5,855 bases of DNA from Nanobdellota archaeon (GTDB lineage Archaea > Nanobdellota > Nanobdellia > Woesearchaeales > GW2011-AR9), in assembly GCA_018812355.1 (NCBI GenBank), contig JAHJDQ010000090.1, positions 1 to 5,855 of the forward strand, in the 5' to 3' direction. Positions within the stretch are counted from its first letter, which is position 1, and each line of letters starts with the position of its first letter. Position numbers and translations under genes: made by a program. This document shows, piece by piece, positions 1-5,348 of the stretch. Under the pieces are notes generated by a model that was not told the DNA's origin, searched no databases, and worked only from the letters and a program-made list of their open reading frames with translations.

Positions 1-19
1 TCCACTTCGTTCCGAATCC

Positions 20-40
20 CTCCCACTACGTAGTCGGGAG
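20..40. repeat. Short hairpin
   Basis: CTCCC+ACT (20-27) pairs with AGT (32-34) and GGGAG (36-40), leaving ACGT as the loop and C35 as a one-base bulge. This gives an eight-pair stem. There is no T run behind it on either strand, so it does not resemble a classic intrinsic terminator. Confidence 0.5.
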
Positions 41-49
41 AACTTAACA

Positions 50-135
50 GCAACTATGCGATTACGTTCCAGTCGCCACTTCGTAGCTCCTTCCACTCCA
101 TCCAAATTTCCCTTCGGGAAACTTCGCATAGTTGC
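50..135. repeat. Inverted repeat enclosing a smaller hairpin
   Basis: GCAACTATGCGA (50-61) is the exact reverse complement of TCGCATAGTTGC (124-135). After a two-base bulge (136-137) pairing continues between AACA (46-49) and TGTT (138-141). Inside lies a second hairpin, TTTCCC (107-112) with GGGAAA (116-121) around TTC. The right half belongs to the left arm of the larger inverted repeat at 122-204. Confidence 0.5.
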
Positions 136-204
136 GATGTTGTACGAAATTTTTTTAATGCCTATTTTCATAATGATAGAAATCTCCTCCCCACCAAGGA
201 CGCT
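122..204 (-). repeat. Left arm of imperfect long inverted repeat
   Basis: Read on the minus strand from 204, this arm shows AGCGTC, TGGT, GAGGAGATTTCT (189-178), an ATG at 171-169, GGCATT followed by seven A, and TCGTACAACA (147-138) before GCAACT (135-130). The same ordered words occur on the plus strand in 330-512. The 12-base core 178-189 is a perfect inverted match to 341-352. The ATG opens a frame (MKIGIKKISYNIATMR...) that stays open to base 1, 57 codons, with the GGAGGAGAT block lying 10-18 bases upstream. This product is unrecognised and probably not real, but it is cut by the window edge and cannot be excluded. Confidence 0.45.
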
Positions 205-218
205 AATTGACCAGCCAA

Positions 219-255
219 CTTTTCGGCAAGAAGAACTAAATGGATAGCCGAAAAG
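219..255. repeat. Hairpin between the inverted arms
   Basis: CTTTTCGGC (219-227) is the exact reverse complement of GCCGAAAAG (247-255), giving a nine-pair stem with a 19-base loop. It sits in the spacer between the two arms of the long inverted repeat. Confidence 0.45.
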
Positions 256-269
256 CTTGTCTTCTGCGC

Positions 270-321
270 CAAAAATTAGTACGCCTCTCGCAGGAAAATC
301 GCAGGAGTCTACTAATTTTTG
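270..321. repeat. Second hairpin between the inverted arms
   Basis: CAAAAATTAGTA (270-281) is the exact reverse complement of TACTAATTTTTG (310-321). The 28-base loop contains TCGCAGGA twice (288-295 and 299-306). Together with 219-255 and the outer stem 178-189/341-352 it could form a multi-branched fold if transcribed. Confidence 0.45.
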
Positions 322-329
322 TCTCCGTC

Positions 330-512
330 AGCGTCATGGTGAGGAGATTTCTTAAATTAATGTTAAAACTCTCTGACGGCCTTAAAAAAACTCAAACATT
401 TATTGTTCCTCTCCCCCGTAGCCTACCAAACCAAGAGGAACATAAATCTTTGGGTACCCCCGTTCGCTCTCGCTCACTGAACTCGGGCACCTCGTACAAC
501 AGCAACTTTACG
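330..512 (+). repeat. Right arm of imperfect long inverted repeat
   Basis: The plus strand repeats, in order, the words of the left arm: AGCGTC (330-335), TGGT (337-340), GAGGAGATTTCT (341-352), an ATG at 360-362, GGCCTT plus seven A (378-390), then TCGTACAACA (492-501) and GCAACT (502-507). About 100 bases lie between the A run and TCGTACAAC that the left arm lacks; a hairpin at 398-447 fills half of this. The ATG opens 58 codons to a stop at 534-536, with a low-complexity product ending in FTSFTSFTQ and no recognised domain, so I do not call it a gene. Confidence 0.45.
398..447. repeat. Long-stem hairpin inside the right arm
   Basis: ATTTA (398-402) and TGTTCCTCT (404-412) pair with AGAGGAACA (434-442) and TAAAT (443-447). 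This makes a 14-pair stem with one bulged T at 403 and a 21-base C-rich loop. It falls within the stretch that the right arm has and the left arm lacks. Confidence 0.5.
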
Positions 513-574
513 TCGTTCACTTCGTTCACTCAATAAAGCTCCAGCTTCGCTTCCGCTTTACTGCGCAAAGTTGC
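502..574. repeat. Nested inverted repeat with a 9-base tandem repeat
   Basis: GCAACTTT (502-509) pairs with AAAGTTGC (567-574). Within it TAAAGC (534-539) pairs with GCTTTA (555-560). The left part of the loop holds two adjacent copies of TCGTTCACT (513-521 and 522-530). Confidence 0.4.
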
Positions 575-648
575 AACGTTAAATACAATATTTTAATCAC
601 CTTGGCAGGTACGCTAACGCTTCTGTAAATCTTGTACATTGACACCTT

Positions 649-708
649 CGCATAGACGAGAAAAACAAAAACGAGGAAATTAAAACTTCCTATAACATTG
701 TCTATGCG
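649..708. repeat. Inverted repeat near the right end of the structured region
   Basis: CGCATAGAC (649-657) is the exact reverse complement of GTCTATGCG (700-708). A short inner pair, AGGAA (674-678) with TTCCT (687-691), lies inside. CTTCGCATAG at 646-655 also occurs at 122-131, linking this element to the left-hand repeats. Confidence 0.4.
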
Positions 709-740
709 GTTCACTTCGTTCTCCCAAATTTTCGCTAACA

Positions 741-790
741 TAAACTAAACGGGGGAGTTCTAAACTAAATAAAAACGACGGGGGGAGTTC
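741..790. repeat. Short direct repeats downstream of the binding-protein gene
   Basis: TAAACTAAA occurs at 741-749 and 761-769, and GGGGGAGTTC at 751-760 and 781-790. The order is A-B-A-spacer-B, which suggests a small local duplication followed by insertion or drift of about ten bases. No function is apparent; it lies just past the poly-T tract of the minus-strand gene. Confidence 0.5.
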
Positions 791-791
791 C

Positions 792-816
792 TAAAAAAAA
801 GAAAAAGAAAAAATTT
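792..816 (-). terminator. Poly-T terminator of the substrate-binding gene
   Basis: On the minus strand the stop codon is followed at once by a 25-base stretch made almost only of T, broken by single or few other bases (runs of six, five and eight T). No hairpin precedes it. Archaeal RNA polymerase is known to stop at T tracts without a stem-loop, so this fits an archaeal intrinsic terminator. Confidence 0.65.
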
Positions 817-1926
817 TTAACTTAATTGTACCCAATCTCCTTTCTGATACTCGTAAATATTGTACTCAAGCCTTAAAATCCTATCTTCAAATCCTGTTGA
901 ATCAACAACGGTATTCTTCTTCTCGTTTTTGTAAGATTCTAATCCTGCTTTGATACAATCTTTCTCTCCGGGTTCACACTGACTTAAAACATCTTTCAAC
1001 ATAATAACCGAATCATATCCAGTAGCTGCGTAAGTTACTACAATTCCACTAGCTTCAGCATATTCTTTACTATACTTATCAGCAAATTCTGATTTAGCTA
1101 TTTCTTCAGGATGAACAAAATCAATACTAAGTGTTCCCTCAAGACTTTCTCCTTGTGTTTTTTCTAATTCTGGGAAAATACATTCAGAGGATGTTGCACA
1201 GAATAGAGTAATTCCAGATTCTAATTCTCTTAGTTGATCAAACATTTCAACATATTCAAAATCAATTCCAACTGTTAATAATGCATCAACTCCATCCTCT
1301 TTAGCTTTTAAGATTAATGTTCTAAAATCAGTATCTCCAAAATTATACCAATACTCTTCAATGTCAGATTCTACTTGTTTTGCTCCTTCAAGACAAAATG
1401 TGTTGTAATCAACTCTTGACATTAAAACACCTAATTTTTTGTATTCACCATTATCCTTTGCATACTGAACTAATTGCTTACAACCTTCTAATGAATCAAA
1501 GTTAATCTTGAAAGCTAGTGGGTTAGTTGGTAGGATACTTCTTGCAAAAGAGGCATGAACTAATGGAATTCCTGCTTCCTTTGTTATAGGACTCATAACT
1601 TGAGCATCTACATGAAATAATGTTACAAAAGCATCAGGATTATTTATATCTAAAATGAATCTTGTTCCAGTAGCAGTTGCTTGTCCGTCCATTTTTCCAT
1701 CTTCAACAAACATTTTAACTTTCTTTCCGTTAATTCCACCTTCTGCATTAATCTCTTTTACAGCCAATTCCATTCCTTCAACCATTGGTTTTCCAAGATT
1801 TGCTCCAGGACCTGAAAGAGAAGTCACAACTCCTATTTGATATTCATCTTTATTTGTTTGAGCACATCCTGCAACAAGAAATAAACTTATAACAAGAACA
1901 ACTAATAGTGATTTTACATATTTCAT
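817..1926 (-). CDS. livJ: Substrate-binding lipoprotein of a branched-chain amino acid-type ABC transporter
   Basis: This 369-residue protein would capture ligand outside the cell and pass it to the LivH/LivM permease. A positively charged N-terminus and hydrophobic stretch (about 7-19) end in a lipobox V18-A19-G20-C21, so mature protein should start at lipid-modified Cys21. The first lobe begins with the family's hallmark: QIGVVTSLSGP (30-40), then a glycine-rich run to AVKEINAEGGINGKKV (55-70). This is the Peripla_BP_6 (LIV-binding type I fold) pattern, and the length is normal. Six further cysteines form three plausible pairs (149/178, 243/249, 317/324). The start is supported by GAGGT seven bases upstream and by the signal peptide. 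It is transcribed divergently from the regulator and permease operon, and is followed by a poly-T terminator. The ligand may be a branched-chain amino acid, another amino acid, an amide or a small peptide; the symbol is family-level only. Confidence 0.92.
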   Translation of the reverse strand: MKYVKSLLVVLVISLFLVAGCAQTNKDEYQIGVVTSLSGPGANLGKPMVEGMELAVKEINAEGGINGKKVKMFVEDGKMDGQATATGTRFILDINNPDAFVTLFHVDAQVMSPITKEAGIPLVHASFARSILPTNPLAFKINFDSLEGCKQLVQYAKDNGEYKKLGVLMSRVDYNTFCLEGAKQVESDIEEYWYNFGDTDFRTLILKAKEDGVDALLTVGIDFEYVEMFDQLRELESGITLFCATSSECIFPELEKTQGESLEGTLSIDFVHPEEIAKSEFADKYSKEYAEASGIVVTYAATGYDSVIMLKDVLSQCEPGEKDCIKAGLESYKNEKKNTVVDSTGFEDRILRLEYNIYEYQKGDWVQLS

Positions 1927-1933
1927 TTTAGAT

Positions 1934-1938
1934 ACCTC
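1934..1938 (-). promoter_or_regulatory. Ribosome-binding site of the substrate-binding gene
   Basis: The minus strand reads GAGGT here, with seven bases to the ATG at 1926-1924. It matches the anti-Shine-Dalgarno end of archaeal 16S rRNA and supports this start. Confidence 0.75.
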
Positions 1939-1950
1939 TTTTTAACTTGA

Positions 1951-1968
1951 TTATTATTATTATTATTA
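1951..1968. repeat. TTA microsatellite in the leader of the substrate-binding gene
   Basis: Six uninterrupted TTA units (TAA on the minus strand) lie between the predicted TATA box and the ribosome-binding site of the minus-strand gene. The expected transcription start, about 25 bases after the TATA box, falls at or inside the tract. Confidence 0.7.
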
Positions 1969-1976
1969 TGATTATG

Positions 1977-1984
1977 TTTATAAA
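1977..1984 (-). promoter_or_regulatory. TATA box of the substrate-binding gene
   Basis: TTTATAAA, with an A-rich stretch before it on the minus strand that could serve as the TFB-recognition element. A start about 25 bases downstream, near 1955, would leave a leader of roughly 30 bases containing the GAGGT site. The box is a palindrome, so it gives no direction by itself. Confidence 0.55.
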
Positions 1985-2016
1985 GTTTTTCTTTAACCAT
2001 TTTGTGTTATCACTCT

Positions 2017-2040
2017 TTTATAAATAGAAGTATTTAAATA
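2017..2040 (+). promoter_or_regulatory. Promoter of the regulator-liv operon (two possible TATA boxes)
   Basis: TTTATAAATA (2017-2026) and TATTTAAATA (2031-2040) both resemble archaeal TATA boxes. The first predicts a start near 2046 and a short leader. The second predicts a start close to the ATG at 2066 and thus a leaderless message, which agrees with the missing Shine-Dalgarno sequence. Confidence 0.5.
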
Positions 2041-2044
2041 TTAG

Positions 2045-2064
2045 CTACTAAATACCTGTAGTAG
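2045..2064. promoter_or_regulatory. Candidate operator dyad of the TrmB-family regulator
   Basis: CTACTA (2045-2050) and TAGTAG (2059-2064) are exact reverse complements separated by eight bases, written also as TACT-N10-AGTA. The dyad lies between the TATA boxes and the start codon of the regulator, where a bound protein would block initiation. TACT...AGTA half-sites resemble those reported for haloarchaeal TrmB, though with a different spacing. Assignment is an inference. Confidence 0.45.
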
Positions 2065-2065
2065 T

Positions 2066-2824
2066 ATGGATAAAAAGCTGATAGAAAAGTTACAGAATAT
2101 TGGTCTTACTCAAAATGAATCTCGTGTTTACCTATTTTTATTAGAATACCAAGAAGCAAAAACAGGAATTATTTGTTCAAAACTAAATATTGCCAATTCT
2201 CACATATACAGAATTCTTGAAAAGCTTTTGGATAAAGGCCTTGTTAGTTATAAGATTAATAATAATATTAAAATATTTCAAGCAGTAAACCCCGAAAATT
2301 TGTACGAACTTTTTAGAGAAAAAGAAGAACAACTTGAAAAAGAGAAGCAAGATTTAAAAAAATTTATTTCCAGTTTGAAAACAATTGAGATAAAAGATAA
2401 GAAACAAAACGATTTCAAATATTTTGAGGGAACGATTGGTGTTAGATCAATGTTTAATGAATTTATTCGTAACATGGAAAGCAAATCTACTTGCTACATC
2501 ACTGCTGCTCCAATTGCATTTGAAAAATGGAATGCATTTTTTCACGCTGAATTTCATCCTCAAAGAATCAAGAAGAAAGTTAATCTTCAACTCATAGTTC
2601 CCCTCAAAGTAAAAAAGTTTGGGGAACAAAAAGAGAAATTAAAACATGTTGAAGTAAAATATTTTGATATTGACCTTGACTCAGAAATAGGTATTAGTGG
2701 CAATTATACATACATTTTAAGTTACGGAGATAAGCCTTATGCATTATTAATTAAAGATAAAAAATTTGCAAACACACAAATAAACATATTTAAAATGTTA
2801 TGGGGTAAAGCAAATGTTTATTAA
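2066..2824 (+). CDS. TrmB-family transcriptional regulator
   Basis: This 252-residue cytoplasmic DNA-binding protein probably controls the transporter genes around it. The N-terminus (about 6-72) is a TrmB-type winged helix: the opening LQNIGLTQNESRVYLFLL (9-26), a recognition-helix region around 43-57 and a wing up to about 72. A charged heptad-like helix (about 78-105, rich in E and K) should form the dimer coiled coil. The C-terminal domain (about 117-252) starts with the family's FKYFEGTIGVRSMF and contains HPQRIKKKVNLQLIVP (164-179). It is shorter than the roughly 340-residue sugar-binding TrmB of Thermococcus, so a sugar ligand should not be assumed. There is no Shine-Dalgarno sequence before the ATG, suggesting a leaderless message. 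It precedes livH by 33 bases on the same strand with no terminator between, so it is probably the first gene of the operon and autoregulated. Confidence 0.88.
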   Translation: MDKKLIEKLQNIGLTQNESRVYLFLLEYQEAKTGIICSKLNIANSHIYRILEKLLDKGLVSYKINNNIKIFQAVNPENLYELFREKEEQLEKEKQDLKKFISSLKTIEIKDKKQNDFKYFEGTIGVRSMFNEFIRNMESKSTCYITAAPIAFEKWNAFFHAEFHPQRIKKKVNLQLIVPLKVKKFGEQKEKLKHVEVKYFDIDLDSEIGISGNYTYILSYGDKPYALLIKDKKFANTQINIFKMLWGKANVY

Positions 2825-2838
2825 TTTGTTAAAAATAG

Positions 2839-2856
2839 TTTCAAAGAGGATTGAAA
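2839..2856 (+). promoter_or_regulatory. Ribosome-binding site of livH in the loop of a short dyad
   Basis: TTTCAA (2839-2844) and TTGAAA (2851-2856) are exact reverse complements. The six-base space between them is AGAGGA, whose GAGG (2846-2849) is the Shine-Dalgarno of livH, eight bases before its ATG. The stem is weak (five A-T pairs, one G-C). It could be a translational control element, a DNA operator or chance. Confidence 0.5.
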
Positions 2857-2857
2857 G

Positions 2858-3739
2858 ATGTCAGTAATATTACAACTTATTTTTAATGGACTAATAGCTG
2901 GTGCTATTTATTCTCTTGTTGCTGCCGGGTTTTCTCTGATATATTCTACAAATAAATTCATTCATTTTGCACATGGAGCAGTAGTTGCTTTTTCAGCATA
3001 CTTCCTTTACTTTCTTTTTTCAATGATAGGTATGAATTTTGGTTTTGCTGTGATTTTAACAATTGCTTTTGCTACCCTTCTAGGTTGGGGAATGAATGTT
3101 GTTGTATACAAACAACTTAGAAAGAGAAAAACTTCTTCTGTGATACTTCTAATTGCAAGTTTTGCGTTACTGATCTTATTAGAATCTTTAATCTTAATCT
3201 TGTTTGGAGCTACAGTTAAGACAATTGGTTTTATTAGAGCAGCTACAAGCATAGAAATCTTTGGAGCATTCATAACCCCATTACAAATTTTTATTATTAT
3301 TAGTTCATTAGTTCTACTAAGTTTGTTCCTATTTTTTATGAAAAAAGTAAAAGTTGGTAAAGCTATGAGGGCAGTGTCTGACAATAAAGACGTTGCTGAA
3401 ATTGTTGGGATTTCTTCAGAAAAAATTTATTCATTAAGTTTCTTAATAGGTTCAGGTATTGCGGGTATAGCAGGTATACTTGTTGCTTTAGAGCAAAACC
3501 TTCAACCGATGATGGGAACTAACTTAATGATTAAAGGTTTCGTAGCGGCTGTTATTGGAGGGATTGGAAGTGTTCCCGGTGCGATATTAGGAGGTTTTTT
3601 TCTTGGTTTGTCTGAAAATATTGGTGTTTGGTTTTTACCTTTAGGATATAAAGATGCAATTGCCTTTGTAATTTTGTTTATTTTCCTTTTGTTTAGACCA
3701 AAAGGAATTTTAGGAATTAAAAAGAGGGAAGAAAAATGA
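2858..3739 (+). CDS. livH: Branched-chain amino acid-type ABC transporter permease LivH
   Basis: One of the two membrane subunits of the HAAT/LIV importer, pairing with LivM to form the translocation path. The 293-residue length is typical, with about eight hydrophobic segments (near 4-29, 41-59, 62-84, 93-117, 134-161, 190-212, 226-252 and 258-281). Diagnostic stretches are FAHGAVVAFSAY (37-48), the cytoplasmic coupling loop GKAMRAVSDNKDVAEIVGI (167-185) that contacts the ATPase, the glycine-rich VIGGIGSVPGAILGG (232-246) and the terminal LLFRPKGILG (277-286). Where many relatives read INFAHG this one reads IHFAHG. The start has a good GAGG site eight bases upstream. The stop overlaps the livM start by four bases (ATGA), implying coupled translation. 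Confidence 0.94.
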   Translation: MSVILQLIFNGLIAGAIYSLVAAGFSLIYSTNKFIHFAHGAVVAFSAYFLYFLFSMIGMNFGFAVILTIAFATLLGWGMNVVVYKQLRKRKTSSVILLIASFALLILLESLILILFGATVKTIGFIRAATSIEIFGAFITPLQIFIIISSLVLLSLFLFFMKKVKVGKAMRAVSDNKDVAEIVGISSEKIYSLSFLIGSGIAGIAGILVALEQNLQPMMGTNLMIKGFVAAVIGGIGSVPGAILGGFFLGLSENIGVWFLPLGYKDAIAFVILFIFLLFRPKGILGIKKREEK

Positions 3740-4608
3740 TAGATGCATATTTCACCCATTTGCTAATCCTAATAGGAATTTATCTGATTCTTACTCTCTC
3801 TTTACAACTTGCAATAGGTTACACTGGGCTTCTTAACCTTGGACATGTTGCTTTTTATGCTATTGGAGCATATACTTCTGCTTTATTAGTTCTAAGCGGA
3901 GTACCATTTATAGTTTCTTTAATCTTAGCTGGAATTGTTGCAATGTTTTTTGGTTTTATATTATCCTGGGGAACAAATAAACTAAGAGGAGACTATCTTG
4001 CATTAGCTACGTTAGGTTTTAGTTTTGTAATTTATAATATATTATCAAACTGGATCTCTTTTACAGGAGGTCCTTTGGGAATTGCAGGCATTCCAAAACC
4101 ATCATTATTTGGAATAAGTTTCTCTTCAAATTTTTCATTCTTCATTTTAACTTCATTTATTGCCATGATTACTTTAATCGTTATTTGGAAAATTACTACC
4201 TCTCCATTAGGTAGAGTTATGAAAGCAACAAGAGATGACGAACTTGCAACAAAGGTATTAGGGAAAAATACTTTCAAAGTAAAAACCTATTCGTTGGGAA
4301 TTGCAGCTTTTTTTGCTGGCATCGCCGGAAGTTTATATGCACATTATATTACTTTCATTAATCCCTCATCATTTACAATTTTACAATTGATCCCCCTATT
4401 GGCTATCGTTATAATTGGAGGATTAGCTTCAATAAGAGGAACAATCTTAGCAACAATAATTTTAGTATTATTACCAGAACCAATCAGATTTCTTGGTTTT
4501 TCATCATCAGTAGTTGGTCCAGCAAGACAATTTATTTATGCTTTAATTTTGTTATTAATACTGATGTATAAACCAAGAGGATTTTATGGTAAAGTGGAAT
4601 TAGAATAA
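3736..4608 (+). CDS. livM: Branched-chain amino acid-type ABC transporter permease LivM
   Basis: The second membrane subunit of the importer, 290 residues. It shows the LivM signature GYTGLLNLGHVAFYAIGAY (28-46), LRGDYLALATLGF (83-95), TGGPLGIAGIP (110-120), the cytoplasmic coupling loop SPLGRVMKATRDDELATKVL (156-175), IIGGLASIRGTILA (226-239) and the closing MYKPRGFYG (278-286 approximately). About eight to nine hydrophobic segments are visible. There is no long N-terminal extension as in the E. coli protein. The ATG overlaps the livH stop in ATGA, with GAGG (3724-3727) eight bases upstream inside livH. It ends one base before livG. Confidence 0.94.
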   Translation: MIDAYFTHLLILIGIYLILTLSLQLAIGYTGLLNLGHVAFYAIGAYTSALLVLSGVPFIVSLILAGIVAMFFGFILSWGTNKLRGDYLALATLGFSFVIYNILSNWISFTGGPLGIAGIPKPSLFGISFSSNFSFFILTSFIAMITLIVIWKITTSPLGRVMKATRDDELATKVLGKNTFKVKTYSLGIAAFFAGIAGSLYAHYITFINPSSFTILQLIPLLAIVIIGGLASIRGTILATIILVLLPEPIRFLGFSSSVVGPARQFIYALILLLILMYKPRGFYGKVELE

Positions 4609-4609
4609 A

Positions 4610-5347
4610 ATGTTGAAAATAAAAAATCTAAAAAAATATTTTGGAGGAGTAAAAGCAGTAGATGGTTGTAGTTTTGAAATTAAACATAACACTATAAATG
4701 CTTTAATTGGACCTAATGGTTCAGGAAAAACTACTGTATTCAATCTAATATCTGGAATTTTGAAACAGAACTCAGGAAAAATTCTATTTGATAAAATTGA
4801 CATAACTTCTTTTTCACCCCAAGAAGTATCAAGAACAGGTATCTCACGGGCATTTCAGAAATCAAGATTATTTAGTAATTTATCAGTTAAAGAAAATCTG
4901 ATCTTAGCATTAGATGAAGAAGATACTTTATTCTGGAAGAATCTCTTTAGAAAGAATCTAATCTCAAAAGAGAGAGAAGAAATAATTAAAGATACTTTAG
5001 AACTTGTAGGAATGGAAAAATTTGAAAATAAGTCTTGTGGGGATTTAAGTTATGGTCAGAAGAAATTAGTAGAATTAGCTAGATCCATTCTAAATCCACA
5101 TAAACTATTAATGCTTGATGAACCAGTTGCCGGAGTTAATCCAAGGTTAAGAAATAAAATAGCTAAAGTTCTGCAAAACCTAAAAAAACAAAATGAAACT
5201 ATTTTAGTTATAGAACATGACATGAATTTTGCTTTAGGGATTTCCGATAATGTAATTGTAATGGATGAGGGCAAAGTTATTGCTTCAGGAAGTCCAAAAC
5301 AAATAAGAGCAAACCAAAAAGTCTTAGATGCTTATTTAGGAGAATAA
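4610..5347 (+). CDS. livG: Branched-chain amino acid-type ABC transporter ATPase LivG
   Basis: One of two cytoplasmic ATPases that power LivH/LivM; 245 residues, close to the usual length. Visible motifs are Walker A GPNGSGKT (34-41), the Q-loop glutamine in RAFQ (Q83), signature LSYGQ (146-150, the LivG-type variant of LSGGQ), Walker B LLMLDE (166-171), the D-loop AGVNP (174-178) and the switch histidine H203 in IEHDM. RAFQKSRLFSNLSVKENL (80-97) is characteristic of LivG, as is the VLDAYLGE tail. Only one base separates it from livM, and there is no good Shine-Dalgarno (at most GTGGA at 4594-4598), so translation probably depends on ribosomes finishing livM. Confidence 0.95.
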   Translation: MLKIKNLKKYFGGVKAVDGCSFEIKHNTINALIGPNGSGKTTVFNLISGILKQNSGKILFDKIDITSFSPQEVSRTGISRAFQKSRLFSNLSVKENLILALDEEDTLFWKNLFRKNLISKEREEIIKDTLELVGMEKFENKSCGDLSYGQKKLVELARSILNPHKLLMLDEPVAGVNPRLRNKIAKVLQNLKKQNETILVIEHDMNFALGISDNVIVMDEGKVIASGSPKQIRANQKVLDAYLGE

Positions 5348-5348
5348 A

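Larger units (their letters stand above)
1..791. other. Gene-free, repeat-rich structured region
   Basis: No open frame here looks like a real protein. The longest ones (56-247 plus, 240-536 plus, 526-741 minus) give low-complexity products without domains and run straight through inverted repeats. The base composition is visibly richer in G and C than the liv genes. At least eight perfect or near-perfect inverted repeats are readable: 20-40, 50-61/124-135, 178-189/341-352, 219-227/247-255, 270-281/310-321, 398-412/434-447, 502-509/567-574 and 649-657/700-708. The word CACTTCGT occurs four times (3-10, 77-84, 518-525, 712-719). No tRNA or rRNA motif was recognised. It may be a cluster of intergenic repeat elements, remains of a mobile element, or a structured RNA; the sequence alone does not decide. 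Confidence 0.6.

Noticed and set aside
56..247. 63-codon plus-strand frame
   Set aside because: No domain, low-complexity sequence, passes through the left arm and hairpins, and has no Shine-Dalgarno sequence at its start.
171..376. Possible archaeal C/D-box guide RNA (ATGATAG-like C box near 173-179, CTGA near 373)
   Set aside because: The C box is degenerate, the distance is far too long for a C/D RNA, and no internal D'/C' boxes are seen.
452..487. GGGTACCC palindrome and a CCC/GTTC...GAAC/GGG fold
   Set aside because: Short pairs with an internal bulge; no stronger than expected in such sequence.
240..536. 98-codon plus-strand frame, with an internal ATG at 360 after GAGGAGA
   Set aside because: The product is unrecognised, ends in translated tandem repeat (FTSFTSFTQ) and crosses several hairpins. 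The internal start is kept only as part of the inverted-repeat finding.
526..741. 71-codon minus-strand frame with a hydrophobic stretch
   Set aside because: No ribosome-binding site (CCCCC lies upstream), it spans an inverted repeat, and its hydrophobic run is what AT-rich noncoding DNA often encodes.
1..816. CRISPR array, tRNA or rRNA in the gene-free region
   Set aside because: Repeats are not evenly spaced with unique spacers, and no cloverleaf or conserved rRNA motif was found.
2278..4277. Minus-strand frames inside the regulator and permease genes
   Set aside because: They lie antisense to clear family members and have no domains; they are shadows of AT-rich coding sequence.
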